This document shows, piece after piece, positions 1 to 8,113 of a stretch of DNA of 53,613 nt. Position 1 is the first letter of the stretch; each line of letters starts with the position of its first letter. The stretch spans positions 1-53,613 of the forward strand of contig JAGWUV010000031.1 in NCBI GenBank assembly GCA_028875875.1, given 5' to 3'. A model generated the notes under the pieces. It worked only from the letters and a program-made list of their open reading frames with translations, was not told where the DNA came from and ran no database searches. A program made the translations under genes and the position numbers. The stretch is from Bacteroidota bacterium (GTDB lineage: Bacteria; Bacteroidota; Bacteroidia; Chitinophagales; Chitinophagaceae).

Positions 1-1490
1 GCAGTATCTTTTCCAAATAATTTTTTAAACTCTTCGATTGCTCCGTCCAAACGTTCTTGGTTGATATCATTTAATACTACACAAGCTCCTTCTTCAGCAA
101 ATTTCCTGGCGATTGCTTTACCAATTCCACCAGCGCTACCAGTGATCAGTGCAACCCTGCCACTTAAAGATTTAGGCTTGGGCATACGTTGCAACTTGGC
201 TTCTTCTAACAACCAGTATTCAATATTAAAAGCCTCTTGTCTTGGTAATGATGTATACGAAGAAATGGCTTCTGCGCCACGCATTACATTGATCGCATTA
301 ATATAGAATTCAGCTGCAACTCTTGCTGTTTGTTTATCTTTTGCAAAGGTGAACATACCTACACCGCGATATAAAATAACCACAGGGTTAGCATCACGCA
401 TTGCAGGACTGTTAGGATGTTTGCAGGTATCGTAATAGTCTGCATACATTTTACGATAACCTTCGAACTGAGGTGCTAATTGCTGTTTTAAAGCTGCTAC
501 ATCAGAAAGATCTGCATTCTTATCCAACTCCAATACTAACGGACTGATTTTAGTACGAAGGAAATGATCTGGACAACTTGTACCTAATGGAGCCAGCCTG
601 TCAAGATCATTTGAATTGATGAATTGCAACACACGATCATCATCAGTAAAATGACCAATCATTTTTGTTTGGGAAGAACAGAAACCACGCAATACAGGGG
701 CCAGCGAAGCAGCCTTAGCGAATCTTTCTTCTTTAGGCAAAGATTCGATCTTAGCACCGCCGAACACGGCTTTTTGTTTGCTGATATTATCTTCAATGTA
801 TTGAGCACATCTTTCAATTACTTCAAGGGTATTGATATAACTTTCATAAGCGGTATCACCCCAGGTAAACAAACCATGAGAACCTAACATAATTCCACGG
901 ATACCCGGATTTTCGTCTAAACATTGCTTCAGTTGTAATCCAAGATCAAAACCGGGTTTCTGCCATTCTACCCAGCCGATAGTTCCGTTGAATAACTCTT
1001 GTGTGATCTTCTTACCATCCTTTGCTGCTGCAATAGCAATGGCTGCATCCGGATGTAGGTGATCGATATGTTTGAACGGAAGAAAACCATGTAAAGGCGT
1101 ATCAATTGAAGGAGCTTTAGACTGCAGATCATAAATACAATGATTGAACAGTTCTACCATTTCATCTTCAAACTCGATACCACGATAAATATTTTTTAAG
1201 CTGCGTAAGCGATCTACATATAAAGCAGCTAACCCACTTTTCTTTAAAGTGCCCAAATCTCCACCACTTCCTTTCACCCACATCACTTCAGTTTCTTCAC
1301 CTGTTAATGGATCTTTAGCCATCGCTTTACACGAAGTGTTTCCACCGCCATAATTGGTTAAACGCAAATCTGCACCCAATAAATTAGAGCGGTAAATTAA
1401 AAGGGCTACTTCATCTCCCGCCATAGAAGCCGCTTTAGCTTCATCCCACAAATAACTCACGTGTTTAAAGTTCGCAACTGCTGCTGACAT
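1..1490 (-). CDS. rhaEW: Bifunctional rhamnulose-1-phosphate aldolase / short-chain dehydrogenase (3' end beyond window)
   Basis: The frame reads from an ATG at 1490 and runs off the left edge, giving about 496 residues of a protein usually near 700. The N-terminal part (about residues 30-400) is a class II aldolase domain. It has the NYGGGNTS motif near residue 48 and the metal-binding HxxxLPFKHIDHLHPD-type stretch near residue 145. From about residue 425 a Rossmann dehydrogenase starts, with ALITGSAGGIGKAIA, and the window cuts it. In this family the aldolase splits L-rhamnulose-1-phosphate into DHAP and L-lactaldehyde, and the dehydrogenase half handles lactaldehyde. The rhaT transporter gene lies 18 bp upstream on the same strand and a GntR-type regulator lies beyond it, which supports rhamnose catabolism. 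The kinase and isomerase genes are not in view. The symbol rhaEW follows the name used for this fusion; plain rhaD-type naming is also common. Confidence 0.9.
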   Translation of the reverse strand, partial: MSAAVANFKHVSYLWDEAKAASMAGDEVALLIYRSNLLGADLRLTNYGGGNTSCKAMAKDPLTGEETEVMWVKGSGGDLGTLKKSGLAALYVDRLRSLKNIYRGIEFEDEMVELFNHCIYDLQSKAPSIDTPLHGFLPFKHIDHLHPDAAIAIAAAKDGKKITQELFNGTIGWVEWQKPGFDLGLQLKQCLDENPGIRGIMLGSHGLFTWGDTAYESYINTLEVIERCAQYIEDNISKQKAVFGGAKIESLPKEERFAKAASLAPVLRGFCSSQTKMIGHFTDDDRVLQFINSNDLDRLAPLGTSCPDHFLRTKISPLVLELDKNADLSDVAALKQQLAPQFEGYRKMYADYYDTCKHPNSPAMRDANPVVILYRGVGMFTFAKDKQTARVAAEFYINAINVMRGAEAISSYTSLPRQEAFNIEYWLLEEAKLQRMPKPKSLSGRVALITGSAGGIGKAIARKFAEEGACVVLNDINQERLDGAIEEFKKLFGKDT

Positions 1491-1508
1491 AAAATTTAAT
1501 TTAGAACA

Positions 1509-2588
1509 TTAAGGTTTTAATGAATTACCATATCCTACAATAATCACAGATAAGATGATGGTTAGTATTCCTATAAAAATTGCTGATTTTGTTTTTTTAG
1601 TTACACCATTCCATTCTTTTAAAACCAGTCCCCAAACATTGGCAACAAGAATGATGAACGACATATGTAGGATCCATGAACTGGCGCCATTACCCATTTT
1701 ACTTTCCCCCATTCCATAAAAAAAGAATTGAAGAAACCATGTAGTACCACCCAATGCACAGAGCAAAATGTTTTTTAGTAGAGGTACTTCTTTATTCGTA
1801 TAATCACCAAAAGTTTTATTACGTGCATTGAGTATCATGCACCAGATGAAATTTGTTGTTAATCCGCCCCATAGTATCACAACGAAGATCACGTTATTAC
1901 GAAACAAAAACTCTCCATGACCAGGATGCGCTGCTTTCCATGCTTCATTAGCTACAGCACCCATGCTACTTCCTGCTTCAATCCCGAAACTGAAACAAGC
2001 ACTCAAAACACCTGAAATAATAGCAACAATTAGTCCTTTGGTCAACTGAAACTCACTCCCTCCGGCATCCACATGTTTGCCACCTAAATCTTTATCTTTC
2101 ATTGCACCGGCTTTACCTGAGATCACAATACCCAGCACACAAACCACCAGTCCAATGATTACCCATATACCCCATGAGGTTGTAAAAAGTTCTACAATTG
2201 TATCTTTTCCCGGCGTAGGATTGTAATTATAATAAATAGAAGGGATTAATGATCCAAATACCGAACACAATCCAAGAATGATAGAGCTACCCAAGGAAAC
2301 ACCTAAGTAACGAACACCTAAACCGTAAGTCAATCCTCCTACTCCCCATAATAATCCCATCAAATATGTAGCACCCAAAGTAGATGCTGAAGTTTGATGA
2401 ATGATTGTAGCAAAATCGGGAATAGTAAAATAAGCAGCAATAGGAGGAACAATCAACCAGGAGAAAACCCCACCAACAATCCAGAAGCTTTCCCAACTCC
2501 AACCCTTCACTTTTTTGAATGGCATGTAAAAACTGCCTGAAGCGAAGCCTCCAATAAAATGAAAAATAACACCTAAAATAATTCCCAT
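1509..2588 (-). CDS. rhaT: L-rhamnose/proton symporter RhaT
   Basis: This is an integral membrane protein with about ten hydrophobic segments. It aligns by eye with E. coli RhaT at its N-terminus: the segment FHFIGGFASGSFYMPFKK followed by VKGWSWE is a family hallmark. It imports L-rhamnose with protons across the inner membrane and feeds the adjacent aldolase gene rhaEW, 18 bp downstream. The frame is open back to an ATG at 2666. I chose the internal ATG at 2588 (about 359 residues) because RhaT homologues begin just before the first membrane helix, and the extra 26 residues look unlike the family. The start at 2666 cannot be excluded. The divergent GntR-type regulator at 2761 probably controls it. 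Confidence 0.88.
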   Translation of the reverse strand: MGIILGVIFHFIGGFASGSFYMPFKKVKGWSWESFWIVGGVFSWLIVPPIAAYFTIPDFATIIHQTSASTLGATYLMGLLWGVGGLTYGLGVRYLGVSLGSSIILGLCSVFGSLIPSIYYNYNPTPGKDTIVELFTTSWGIWVIIGLVVCVLGIVISGKAGAMKDKDLGGKHVDAGGSEFQLTKGLIVAIISGVLSACFSFGIEAGSSMGAVANEAWKAAHPGHGEFLFRNNVIFVVILWGGLTTNFIWCMILNARNKTFGDYTNKEVPLLKNILLCALGGTTWFLQFFFYGMGESKMGNGASSWILHMSFIILVANVWGLVLKEWNGVTKKTKSAIFIGILTIILSVIIVGYGNSLKP

Positions 2589-2674
2589 GAGTAAATTGAT
2601 TTCAATATGGCTAAGCGAACTTGAATACAACTCGAAAGTAAAACTTATGAAAATTTCTCCTGTCATGTACTATC

Positions 2675-2687
2675 ATGGTTTGACCAT
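2675..2687. promoter_or_regulatory. Palindrome ATGGT-TTG-ACCAT in the rhaT/regulator intergenic region
   Basis: This is a perfect 5-bp inverted repeat with a 3-bp centre, just upstream of the longer rhaT reading frame and about 30 bp before the -7 box of the divergent GntR gene. Its place between two divergent genes, one of them a regulator, makes an operator plausible. It is short enough to arise by chance and there is no second copy to support it. Confidence 0.3.
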
Positions 2688-2716
2688 AGGGTTAACATTC
2701 TTAAGCTAATTAATTG

Positions 2717-2724
2717 TATGTTTG
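2717..2724 (+). promoter_or_regulatory. Bacteroidota -7 box (TATGTTTG) for the GntR-type regulator
   Basis: The sequence matches the TAnnTTTG -7 consensus exactly and lies 36 bp before the ATG at 2761. No TTTG element is seen at the usual spacing upstream: the nearest, at 2679-2682, is 34 bp away. The promoter may therefore be weak or regulator-dependent. Confidence 0.4.
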
Positions 2725-2760
2725 AAGCCTGAATCCCCGTAGTTAACGAATTTGTTTTCC

Positions 2761-3792
2761 ATGAAAAAAAACCCGGTTTTTCAGCATCTATTTATTGACT
2801 ATTATTCGGCAACACCTAAATATTTACAGTTGTCGAACTCCATCATCAAAGCAATTGGAGAAGGGAAAATTCAGAAAGATGAGATCATGCCATCTATCAA
2901 TGAACTCAGCTTCGAATTTGAGATATCAAGGGATACTGCTGAAAAAGGATACAAACATCTTAAAAAAATTGGTGTACTGGGTTCGGTTCCCGGCAAGGGA
3001 TATTTTGTGAAGAGCACAGAGGTTAAACAACAACTCAAAATATTTTTACTCTTCAATAAATTAAGCCCGCATAAGAAAATTGTGTACGATGCTTTTGTTG
3101 CTGCTTTAGGAGAAATGGCCTCGATTGATTTTTATATTTATAATAATGATTATGATTTCTTCAAAAGGCTTATTATAAATAAAAAGAACGATTACACTCA
3201 TTACGTTATCATTCCTCACTTTATGGAAGGAGGAGATCATGCACATGAAGTAATCAATACCATTCCAAAAGATAAATTGATTTTGCTTGACAAACTGGTA
3301 AAAGGCGTAGATGGCATCTACGGCGCTGTATATGAAAATTTTGATAAAGACATTTACAAAGCCTTGGAACAAGCTTTGCCCCAGCTAAGCAAATACCACA
3401 CAATCAAGATCATTGTTCCGGCTTATACATATCATCCTCAGGAAATCTTAAATGGCTTTCATCGCTTTTGTTTACAGTATGCTTTTAATGACAAAGTGGT
3501 TCATAATATTGCCAACGAACCTATTAAAGAAGGTGAAGTATATATAAACCTAATGGAAGATGATTTAGTAACACTGATTGAAAAGATATTAGCTACTAAA
3601 TTAAAAGTTGGGAAAAATGTTGGTGTGATCTCTTACAACGAAACCCCATTAAAGAAGATCATCTTAAATGGTATCACAACCATTTCGACAGACTTTCAAA
3701 TGATGGGCACTAAAACGGCAGAGTTAATACTTGAGCAATCTACAAGACATATTGAAATTCCTTTCTACTTAACGCTCAGATCATCGTTATAA
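2761..3792 (+). CDS. GntR-family transcriptional regulator with LacI-type sugar-sensing domain
   Basis: This is a 343-residue protein. Residues about 15-80 form a GntR winged helix-turn-helix, with PSINELSFEFEISRDTAEKG as recognition region and the VPGKGYFV wing. The rest resembles the periplasmic-binding-protein fold of LacI/GalR sensors, ending in the GTKTAELILEQ stretch typical of such domains. This architecture (AraR-like) is common for sugar regulators of Bacteroidota. The frame also opens at a TTG at 2752, but the ATG at 2761 is the natural start. It is divergent from rhaT-rhaEW, so L-rhamnose or its phosphate is the likely effector. Downstream galT/galK are convergent. A role in galactose control is possible but less likely, because the palindrome before galK differs from the one near rhaT. 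Confidence 0.85.
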   Translation: MKKNPVFQHLFIDYYSATPKYLQLSNSIIKAIGEGKIQKDEIMPSINELSFEFEISRDTAEKGYKHLKKIGVLGSVPGKGYFVKSTEVKQQLKIFLLFNKLSPHKKIVYDAFVAALGEMASIDFYIYNNDYDFFKRLIINKKNDYTHYVIIPHFMEGGDHAHEVINTIPKDKLILLDKLVKGVDGIYGAVYENFDKDIYKALEQALPQLSKYHTIKIIVPAYTYHPQEILNGFHRFCLQYAFNDKVVHNIANEPIKEGEVYINLMEDDLVTLIEKILATKLKVGKNVGVISYNETPLKKIILNGITTISTDFQMMGTKTAELILEQSTRHIEIPFYLTLRSSL

Positions 3793-3812
3793 TCCTTATA
3801 ACTTTTTCAATA

Positions 3813-3850
3813 CAAAAAATCCCGGCAAATGTGATTGTCGGGATTTTTTT
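3813..3850. terminator. Bidirectional rho-independent terminator
   Basis: Inverted repeat AAAAATCCCG..CA with TG..CGGGATTTTTT, stem about 12 bp with one mismatch and an 8-nt loop. A-rich on the left and T-rich on the right, it can end both the GntR gene (+) and the galK-galT message (-). Confidence 0.8.
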
Positions 3851-3857
3851 GCTTTTA

Positions 3858-4901
3858 TCATTTTGTGTAATGAACTTCTGATAAAGCCTTCAATTTTTCT
3901 GCAGCTGCTTCCGGCGTAATATCTCTTTGTGGGCTAGCCAACATCTCATATCCTACCATGAATTTCTTTACGGTTGCAGAACGTAACAACGGTGGATAAA
4001 AGTGCATGTGCCAGTGCCATTCAGGATGATCCCCATCATTTACCGGCATTTGATGTATTCCGGCAGAATAAGGGAACGATGTACTGAACAAATTATCATA
4101 ACGAACAGTAAGCGATTGCAATAGCTGCGCCAAACCTATATTCTCTTCTTTTGTAAATTCAGCCACATGTCGCACCTGCCTTCGGCTGATGATCATGGTT
4201 TCATAAGGCCACACCGCCCAAAAAGGTACAAGCGCAACAAAGTGCTCATTGGCACAAACGATACGTTCCTGTTGTTGCAATTCTAATTGCAAATAATCGC
4301 TCAGTAAACTTTTACCAAACTTTTCAAAATACTTTTTTTGCTGCTCTGTTTCTTTCACCAACTCAGCTGGCACATCATTAAGCGACCAGATTTGTCCATG
4401 TGGATGCGGGTTACTGCAACCCATGATATCTCCTTTGTTCTCGAATATCTGTATGTATTTGATCCATGGATTAGCGGCCAATGTAGTAAACTCCTTTTGC
4501 CACAAAGCCACTACTTTTTCAATCTCTTCCACCTGCATTTGTGGCAATGTAAGATCATGCCTTGGCGAGAAACAAATCACACGGCATATACCTTTCTGGC
4601 TTTTAGCTTGCAGCAATCCCCCCAATGCATATTCCCCATCTGGCGTATCGCCCAGCAACGCTGCAAAATCATTATTAAAGGCATAAGGTTCAGTATAAGC
4701 AGGATTCACGGAGCCATCTGCTCTTTTATTGCCGGGGCAGAGATAACAATTGGCATCATACTGCGGGCGTTGTGCGGTTGCTGCCGCTTCTACTTTGCCC
4801 TGCCATGGACGTTTGGTACGGTGGGGAGAAACCAAAACCCATTCTCCCGTTAATATATTTAACCGTTTGTGAGCATGCTCTTTAACATCAAATAACGACA
4901 T
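3858..4901 (-). CDS. galT: Galactose-1-phosphate uridylyltransferase
   Basis: 347 residues, the usual length. It swaps UMP between UDP-glucose and galactose-1-phosphate in the cytoplasmic Leloir pathway. The zinc pair C52/C55 sits in CYLCPGNKR at the same positions as in the E. coli enzyme. The nucleophilic histidine lies in NPHPHGQIW near residue 167, and a C-terminal HWHMHFYPP motif is present. The ATG at 4901 is 6 nt after the galK stop, so the two are co-transcribed as galK-galT. A bidirectional hairpin follows the gene. Confidence 0.97.
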   Translation of the reverse strand: MSLFDVKEHAHKRLNILTGEWVLVSPHRTKRPWQGKVEAAATAQRPQYDANCYLCPGNKRADGSVNPAYTEPYAFNNDFAALLGDTPDGEYALGGLLQAKSQKGICRVICFSPRHDLTLPQMQVEEIEKVVALWQKEFTTLAANPWIKYIQIFENKGDIMGCSNPHPHGQIWSLNDVPAELVKETEQQKKYFEKFGKSLLSDYLQLELQQQERIVCANEHFVALVPFWAVWPYETMIISRRQVRHVAEFTKEENIGLAQLLQSLTVRYDNLFSTSFPYSAGIHQMPVNDGDHPEWHWHMHFYPPLLRSATVKKFMVGYEMLASPQRDITPEAAAEKLKALSEVHYTK

Positions 4902-4907
4902 AGACTT

Positions 4908-6044
4908 TTACATTTTTGAGGTTCCGTTCTCTATCTGAACAATATAAGCCTTTAACTTTTTGTGCATTGCCTGCTCGTATTGTACAGACACATCTTCTAT
5001 CAAAGAATCAATAGCATCTTTTTTTACAAGATTAATTGTACATCCACCAAAACCACCGCCCATCATCCTCGCACCCAGTACCGCTGAATTACTTTTAACT
5101 GCACCAACCAAAAAGTCTAACTCTTTACAACTTACTTCATACAAGGTACTCAAGCCTTCGTGCGTAGCAAACATCTTTTCACCAAAACTTTTCAGGTTAT
5201 GTTGTAACAAATCCTGACAGGCAGCTTTCAAACGCAGGTTCTCTTCAATAACATATAAACAGCGGTTGTAAACGATTCCATCTGTTACACATTCTTTCAA
5301 CATATCCACGGTTACATCTCGTAAGTTTTTTACGGAAGGATATCTCTGCTGAATAGCAGCCACACCCTCTTCGCACTGAGAACGGCGAACATTGTATTCA
5401 GAAGATGCCAGTGAATGTTTCACCTGCGTATCAAGCAACACAATCTTCACCTCATCCATCTCCAACGGGAAATATTCATATTCCAATGAACGGCAATCGA
5501 GCCTAATTACATGTTCTTTCTTTCCAAACATGCTTGCAAACTGGTCCATGATGCCACATTTAACACCAGCAAACTCATGCTCTGCTTTTTGCGCCATCTT
5601 CACCAGGCTCATCCTTTCAATAGCAAAACCAAAAATTTCATTCAACGCAAATGCAGTTGCACATTCTACGGCAGCGGAAGAAGAGAGTCCGGCACCAATG
5701 GGCACATCACCATCCAATACCATATTAAAGCCTTTAACAGAAAGGCCATTTTTTTGAAATTGGTCTACTACGCCCAATACATAAGTGGGCCAACCCTGAA
5801 CCGGTTGAACAGATTGAAGAGAAGTGGTATACCGATCATTAAATTCAGCAGAATACAAATGGATTTCATCATCCTGCCGCATACCTATCGCCACATACAC
5901 GGCCTTATCGATAGCAGCTGGCAATACGAAACCATCGTTATAATCGGTATGTTCACCTATTAAATTTATACGGCCCGGGGAACGAAAAAGCAAAGGCTCG
6001 TTGCCATACAGGCTTTTGAATTTTTCAACCAGTTGTGTCATCAT
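4908..6044 (-). CDS. galK: Galactokinase
   Basis: A GHMP kinase that phosphorylates galactose at C1. The signature GRINLIGEHTDYNDGFVLP is near the N-terminus, the ATP loop is IGAGLSSSAAVE, and motif 3 is MMGGGFGGCTINLV near the C-terminus. The frame is open to an ATG at 6086, but that adds 14 residues before the point where homologues begin. The tandem ATGs at 6044 and 6041 fit the family length (378 or 377 residues). It is the first gene of the galK-galT operon. A -7 box and a palindrome lie upstream at 6109-6144. No galactose permease, mutarotase or epimerase gene is in the window. Confidence 0.96.
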   Translation of the reverse strand: MMTQLVEKFKSLYGNEPLLFRSPGRINLIGEHTDYNDGFVLPAAIDKAVYVAIGMRQDDEIHLYSAEFNDRYTTSLQSVQPVQGWPTYVLGVVDQFQKNGLSVKGFNMVLDGDVPIGAGLSSSAAVECATAFALNEIFGFAIERMSLVKMAQKAEHEFAGVKCGIMDQFASMFGKKEHVIRLDCRSLEYEYFPLEMDEVKIVLLDTQVKHSLASSEYNVRRSQCEEGVAAIQQRYPSVKNLRDVTVDMLKECVTDGIVYNRCLYVIEENLRLKAACQDLLQHNLKSFGEKMFATHEGLSTLYEVSCKELDFLVGAVKSNSAVLGARMMGGGFGGCTINLVKKDAIDSLIEDVSVQYEQAMHKKLKAYIVQIENGTSKM

Positions 6045-6108
6045 TTTTATTCCGTTCTTGTATTTGGGAGAAGCAGCAAGCTTCATACAGCAATTTATTA
6101 ATTAAAAT

Positions 6109-6127
6109 AAGTGTATAATAAACACTT
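6109..6127. promoter_or_regulatory. Operator candidate upstream of galK (AAGTGT...ACACTT palindrome)
   Basis: A 19-bp palindrome, AAGTGTaTAATAaACACTT, in which eight of nine base pairs match. It begins about 10 bp downstream of the galK -7 box and overlaps the expected start of the transcript, a typical place for a repressor of the GntR or LacI type. It could also fold into a small hairpin in the leader RNA. Confidence 0.45.
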
Positions 6128-6136
6128 TTAACATTC

Positions 6137-6144
6137 CAAAAGTA
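6137..6144 (-). promoter_or_regulatory. -7 box (TACTTTTG) for galK-galT
   Basis: On the minus strand this reads TACTTTTG, an exact TAnnTTTG match, about 93 bp upstream of the galK ATG. No -33 TTTG is seen at normal spacing. The palindrome at 6109-6127 lies just downstream. Confidence 0.4.
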
Positions 6145-6257
6145 GCGATAGAATTTTAATTTCCGACAGCCCTCACAAAATACTTCATTGATTCAAAAAG
6201 TATTCTTCCCCTTTAAAAAAATATCATTTCACGCTATGCTACACCGGGCACTCTTTT

Positions 6258-6265
6258 TATCTTCG
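6258..6265 (+). promoter_or_regulatory. -7 box (TATCTTCG) abutting the trpS start
   Basis: One mismatch to TAnnTTTG. The box ends 6 nt before the trpS ATG, so transcription would begin at or within a base or two of the start codon, giving a leaderless or nearly leaderless message. Confidence 0.4.
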
Positions 6266-6271
6266 CCGCCT

Positions 6272-7267
6272 ATGCAAAAAGAAGTTGTTTTAAGCGGCAT
6301 ACGCCCTACCGGATTTTTACACCTAGGCAATTATTTTGGTGCCATGCGAAATTATGTACGCATGCAGGAAGAATATAACTGTTATTTTTTCGTAGCCAAC
6401 TGGCATAGTTTAACCACGCATCCTGATACAAAAGAATTACAAAACAGTGTATACCGTGTTATTGCAGAAAATGTGGCCTGTGGCCTCGACCCGGAAAAAG
6501 TAGCCTTGTATGTTCAGAGCGATGTACCGGAAATAGCCGAACTCTACCTGTACCTGAATATGCTGGCTTACAAAGGCGAATTGGAGAAAACAACTACTTT
6601 CAAAGAAAAGGTTCGCTTACAACCGGAAAACGTTAACGCAGGATTATTAACCTATCCCGTTTTGATGGCGGCAGATATCTTAATTCATCGTGCTGTAAAA
6701 GTTCCTGTAGGAAAAGACCAGGAACAGCATCTTGAAATGGCGAGAAATTTTGCGGAACGTTTCAATCATCGTTACGGAGAAGTTTTCCCTGCACCCCAGG
6801 CATTCAATTTTGGAAGCGAACTCGTAAAGATCATGAGCCTCGATGGCAATGGAAAGATGAGTAAGAGCGAGAACCAGATGGCTACCATTTATCTCGCTGA
6901 TGAAGATGATGCTGTTAGAAAGAAAATCATGAAAGCCAAAACCGACAGTGGACCTACAGAACCAAATGCCGTAAAACCTGATTATATTGAAAACCTTTTC
7001 ACATTGATGAAGATCACCAGCAGTGCCGATACTGTTGCAAAATTTGAACACGACTTCAATAACTGCGTGATTCGTTATGGAGATATGAAAAAGCAATTGG
7101 CTGAAGATATGGTCAACTTCATCAGACCCATCAGGGAAAAGGCTGCCGATATTCAAAACAACAAAGAATTGCTGGCAAAAATTATTCAACAGGGTGCAGA
7201 AAAAGCAAGAGCAAGCGCTTCGGCTACTCTACAACAGGTTAGGAAAGCCATCAATATGAATTATTAA
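6272..7267 (+). CDS. trpS: Tryptophan--tRNA ligase
   Basis: 331 residues from the ATG at 6272, matching the family length. It charges tRNA-Trp in the cytoplasm. It has the class I signatures: the HIGH-equivalent region SGIRPTGFLHLGNYFGA at residues about 9-25 and GKMSKSENQ near residue 192. The frame extends upstream to a TTG at 6188, but those 28 residues are not family-like and include the promoter box. The gene lies divergent from galK, with a separate promoter. The deoxynucleoside kinase gene follows after 95 bp. Confidence 0.97.
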   Translation: MQKEVVLSGIRPTGFLHLGNYFGAMRNYVRMQEEYNCYFFVANWHSLTTHPDTKELQNSVYRVIAENVACGLDPEKVALYVQSDVPEIAELYLYLNMLAYKGELEKTTTFKEKVRLQPENVNAGLLTYPVLMAADILIHRAVKVPVGKDQEQHLEMARNFAERFNHRYGEVFPAPQAFNFGSELVKIMSLDGNGKMSKSENQMATIYLADEDDAVRKKIMKAKTDSGPTEPNAVKPDYIENLFTLMKITSSADTVAKFEHDFNNCVIRYGDMKKQLAEDMVNFIRPIREKAADIQNNKELLAKIIQQGAEKARASASATLQQVRKAINMNY

Positions 7268-7362
7268 AGAAAGCTTTAAAAAAAGTTACAGCGAGCTTGC
7301 AAAAGCTTCCCCTTAAATTATTACATTCGGATTTTGTATTCAGATTAAGAACTTATTTAGCA

Positions 7363-7998
7363 ATGGCAAAACTTAAGAAACCCAAGCATGTGGCTGTGGC
7401 CGGAAATATCGGTGCCGGCAAAACAACACTTACCGAAATGTTGAGTAAGCATTATCGCTGGATACCTCAATTTGAAGATGTTGACCACAACCCTTACCTG
7501 ATGGACTTCTACGAGGATATGCCCCGCTGGAGTTTCAACTTACAGATCTATTTTTTAAATAGCCGACTTAACCAACTGCTCGAAATTCAGAGAGGAACGG
7601 AAACTGTTATACAAGACAGAACGATTTATGAAGATGCACACATCTTCGCTCCTAACCTACACGATATGGGATTGATGAGCAAACGTGATTTTGAAAATTA
7701 TTTTCTTTTCTTTCAAACACTAAAAACCATGGTGCAGCCGCCGGATCTGCTAATCTATCTGAAAGCTTCTGTACCAACACTGGTGGCTCAAATACAAAAA
7801 AGAGGAAGGGAATACGAAGAAAATATTCGTTTAGACTATTTAAAAAAGCTGAACGAATATTATAACAAATGGATTGAAGGCTACAAAGAAGGGCAATTGC
7901 TTATTGTAGATTGTGATAAAAACAAGTTTGCAGAGAACGACGAGCATTTTGGAGAGATCATCAGTAAAGTGGATGGACAGTTATACGGTTTATTTTAA
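7363..7998 (+). CDS. Deoxynucleoside kinase (dGK/dAK family)
   Basis: 211 residues from the ATG at 7363. The P-loop GNIGAGKT is at residues 14-21. The base- and sugar-binding region has the QDRTIYED variant of the ERS motif near residue 83, and a LID-like RGREYEENI segment lies near residue 146. The family phosphorylates deoxynucleosides for salvage. Whether this one prefers deoxyadenosine, deoxyguanosine or a pyrimidine cannot be read from the sequence. The frame opens earlier at a TTG (7297), but the ATG gives the expected length. It ends at a strong hairpin shared with convergent pckA. Confidence 0.85.
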   Translation: MAKLKKPKHVAVAGNIGAGKTTLTEMLSKHYRWIPQFEDVDHNPYLMDFYEDMPRWSFNLQIYFLNSRLNQLLEIQRGTETVIQDRTIYEDAHIFAPNLHDMGLMSKRDFENYFLFFQTLKTMVQPPDLLIYLKASVPTLVAQIQKRGREYEENIRLDYLKKLNEYYNKWIEGYKEGQLLIVDCDKNKFAENDEHFGEIISKVDGQLYGLF

Positions 7999-8021
7999 AC
8001 GAACCTCATTCCATATAAAAG

Positions 8022-8050
8022 AAATCCCGCCCAGAAGAGCGGGATTTTTT
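8022..8050. terminator. Bidirectional terminator between the deoxynucleoside kinase gene and pckA
   Basis: AAATCCCGC and GCGGGATTT form a perfect 9-bp stem with an 8-nt loop followed by a T run (8042-8050). It serves the plus-strand kinase gene. On the minus strand the complementary A/T arrangement can also stop pckA transcripts. Confidence 0.85.
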
Positions 8051-8113
8051 ATCAGAGCAATCGAAGAGACCGAATCCGGCAACCAATGAAACCGGATTGT
8101 TGAGCAACCTAAA

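Noticed and set aside
61-887. Plus-strand open frames of 81 and 87 codons at the left edge
   Set aside because: They lie antisense to the clearly coding rhaEW frame, whose protein motifs are unmistakable.
2287-2502. 71-codon minus-strand frame inside rhaT
   Set aside because: It is an alternative frame of the transporter gene; its hydrophobicity mirrors the host gene.
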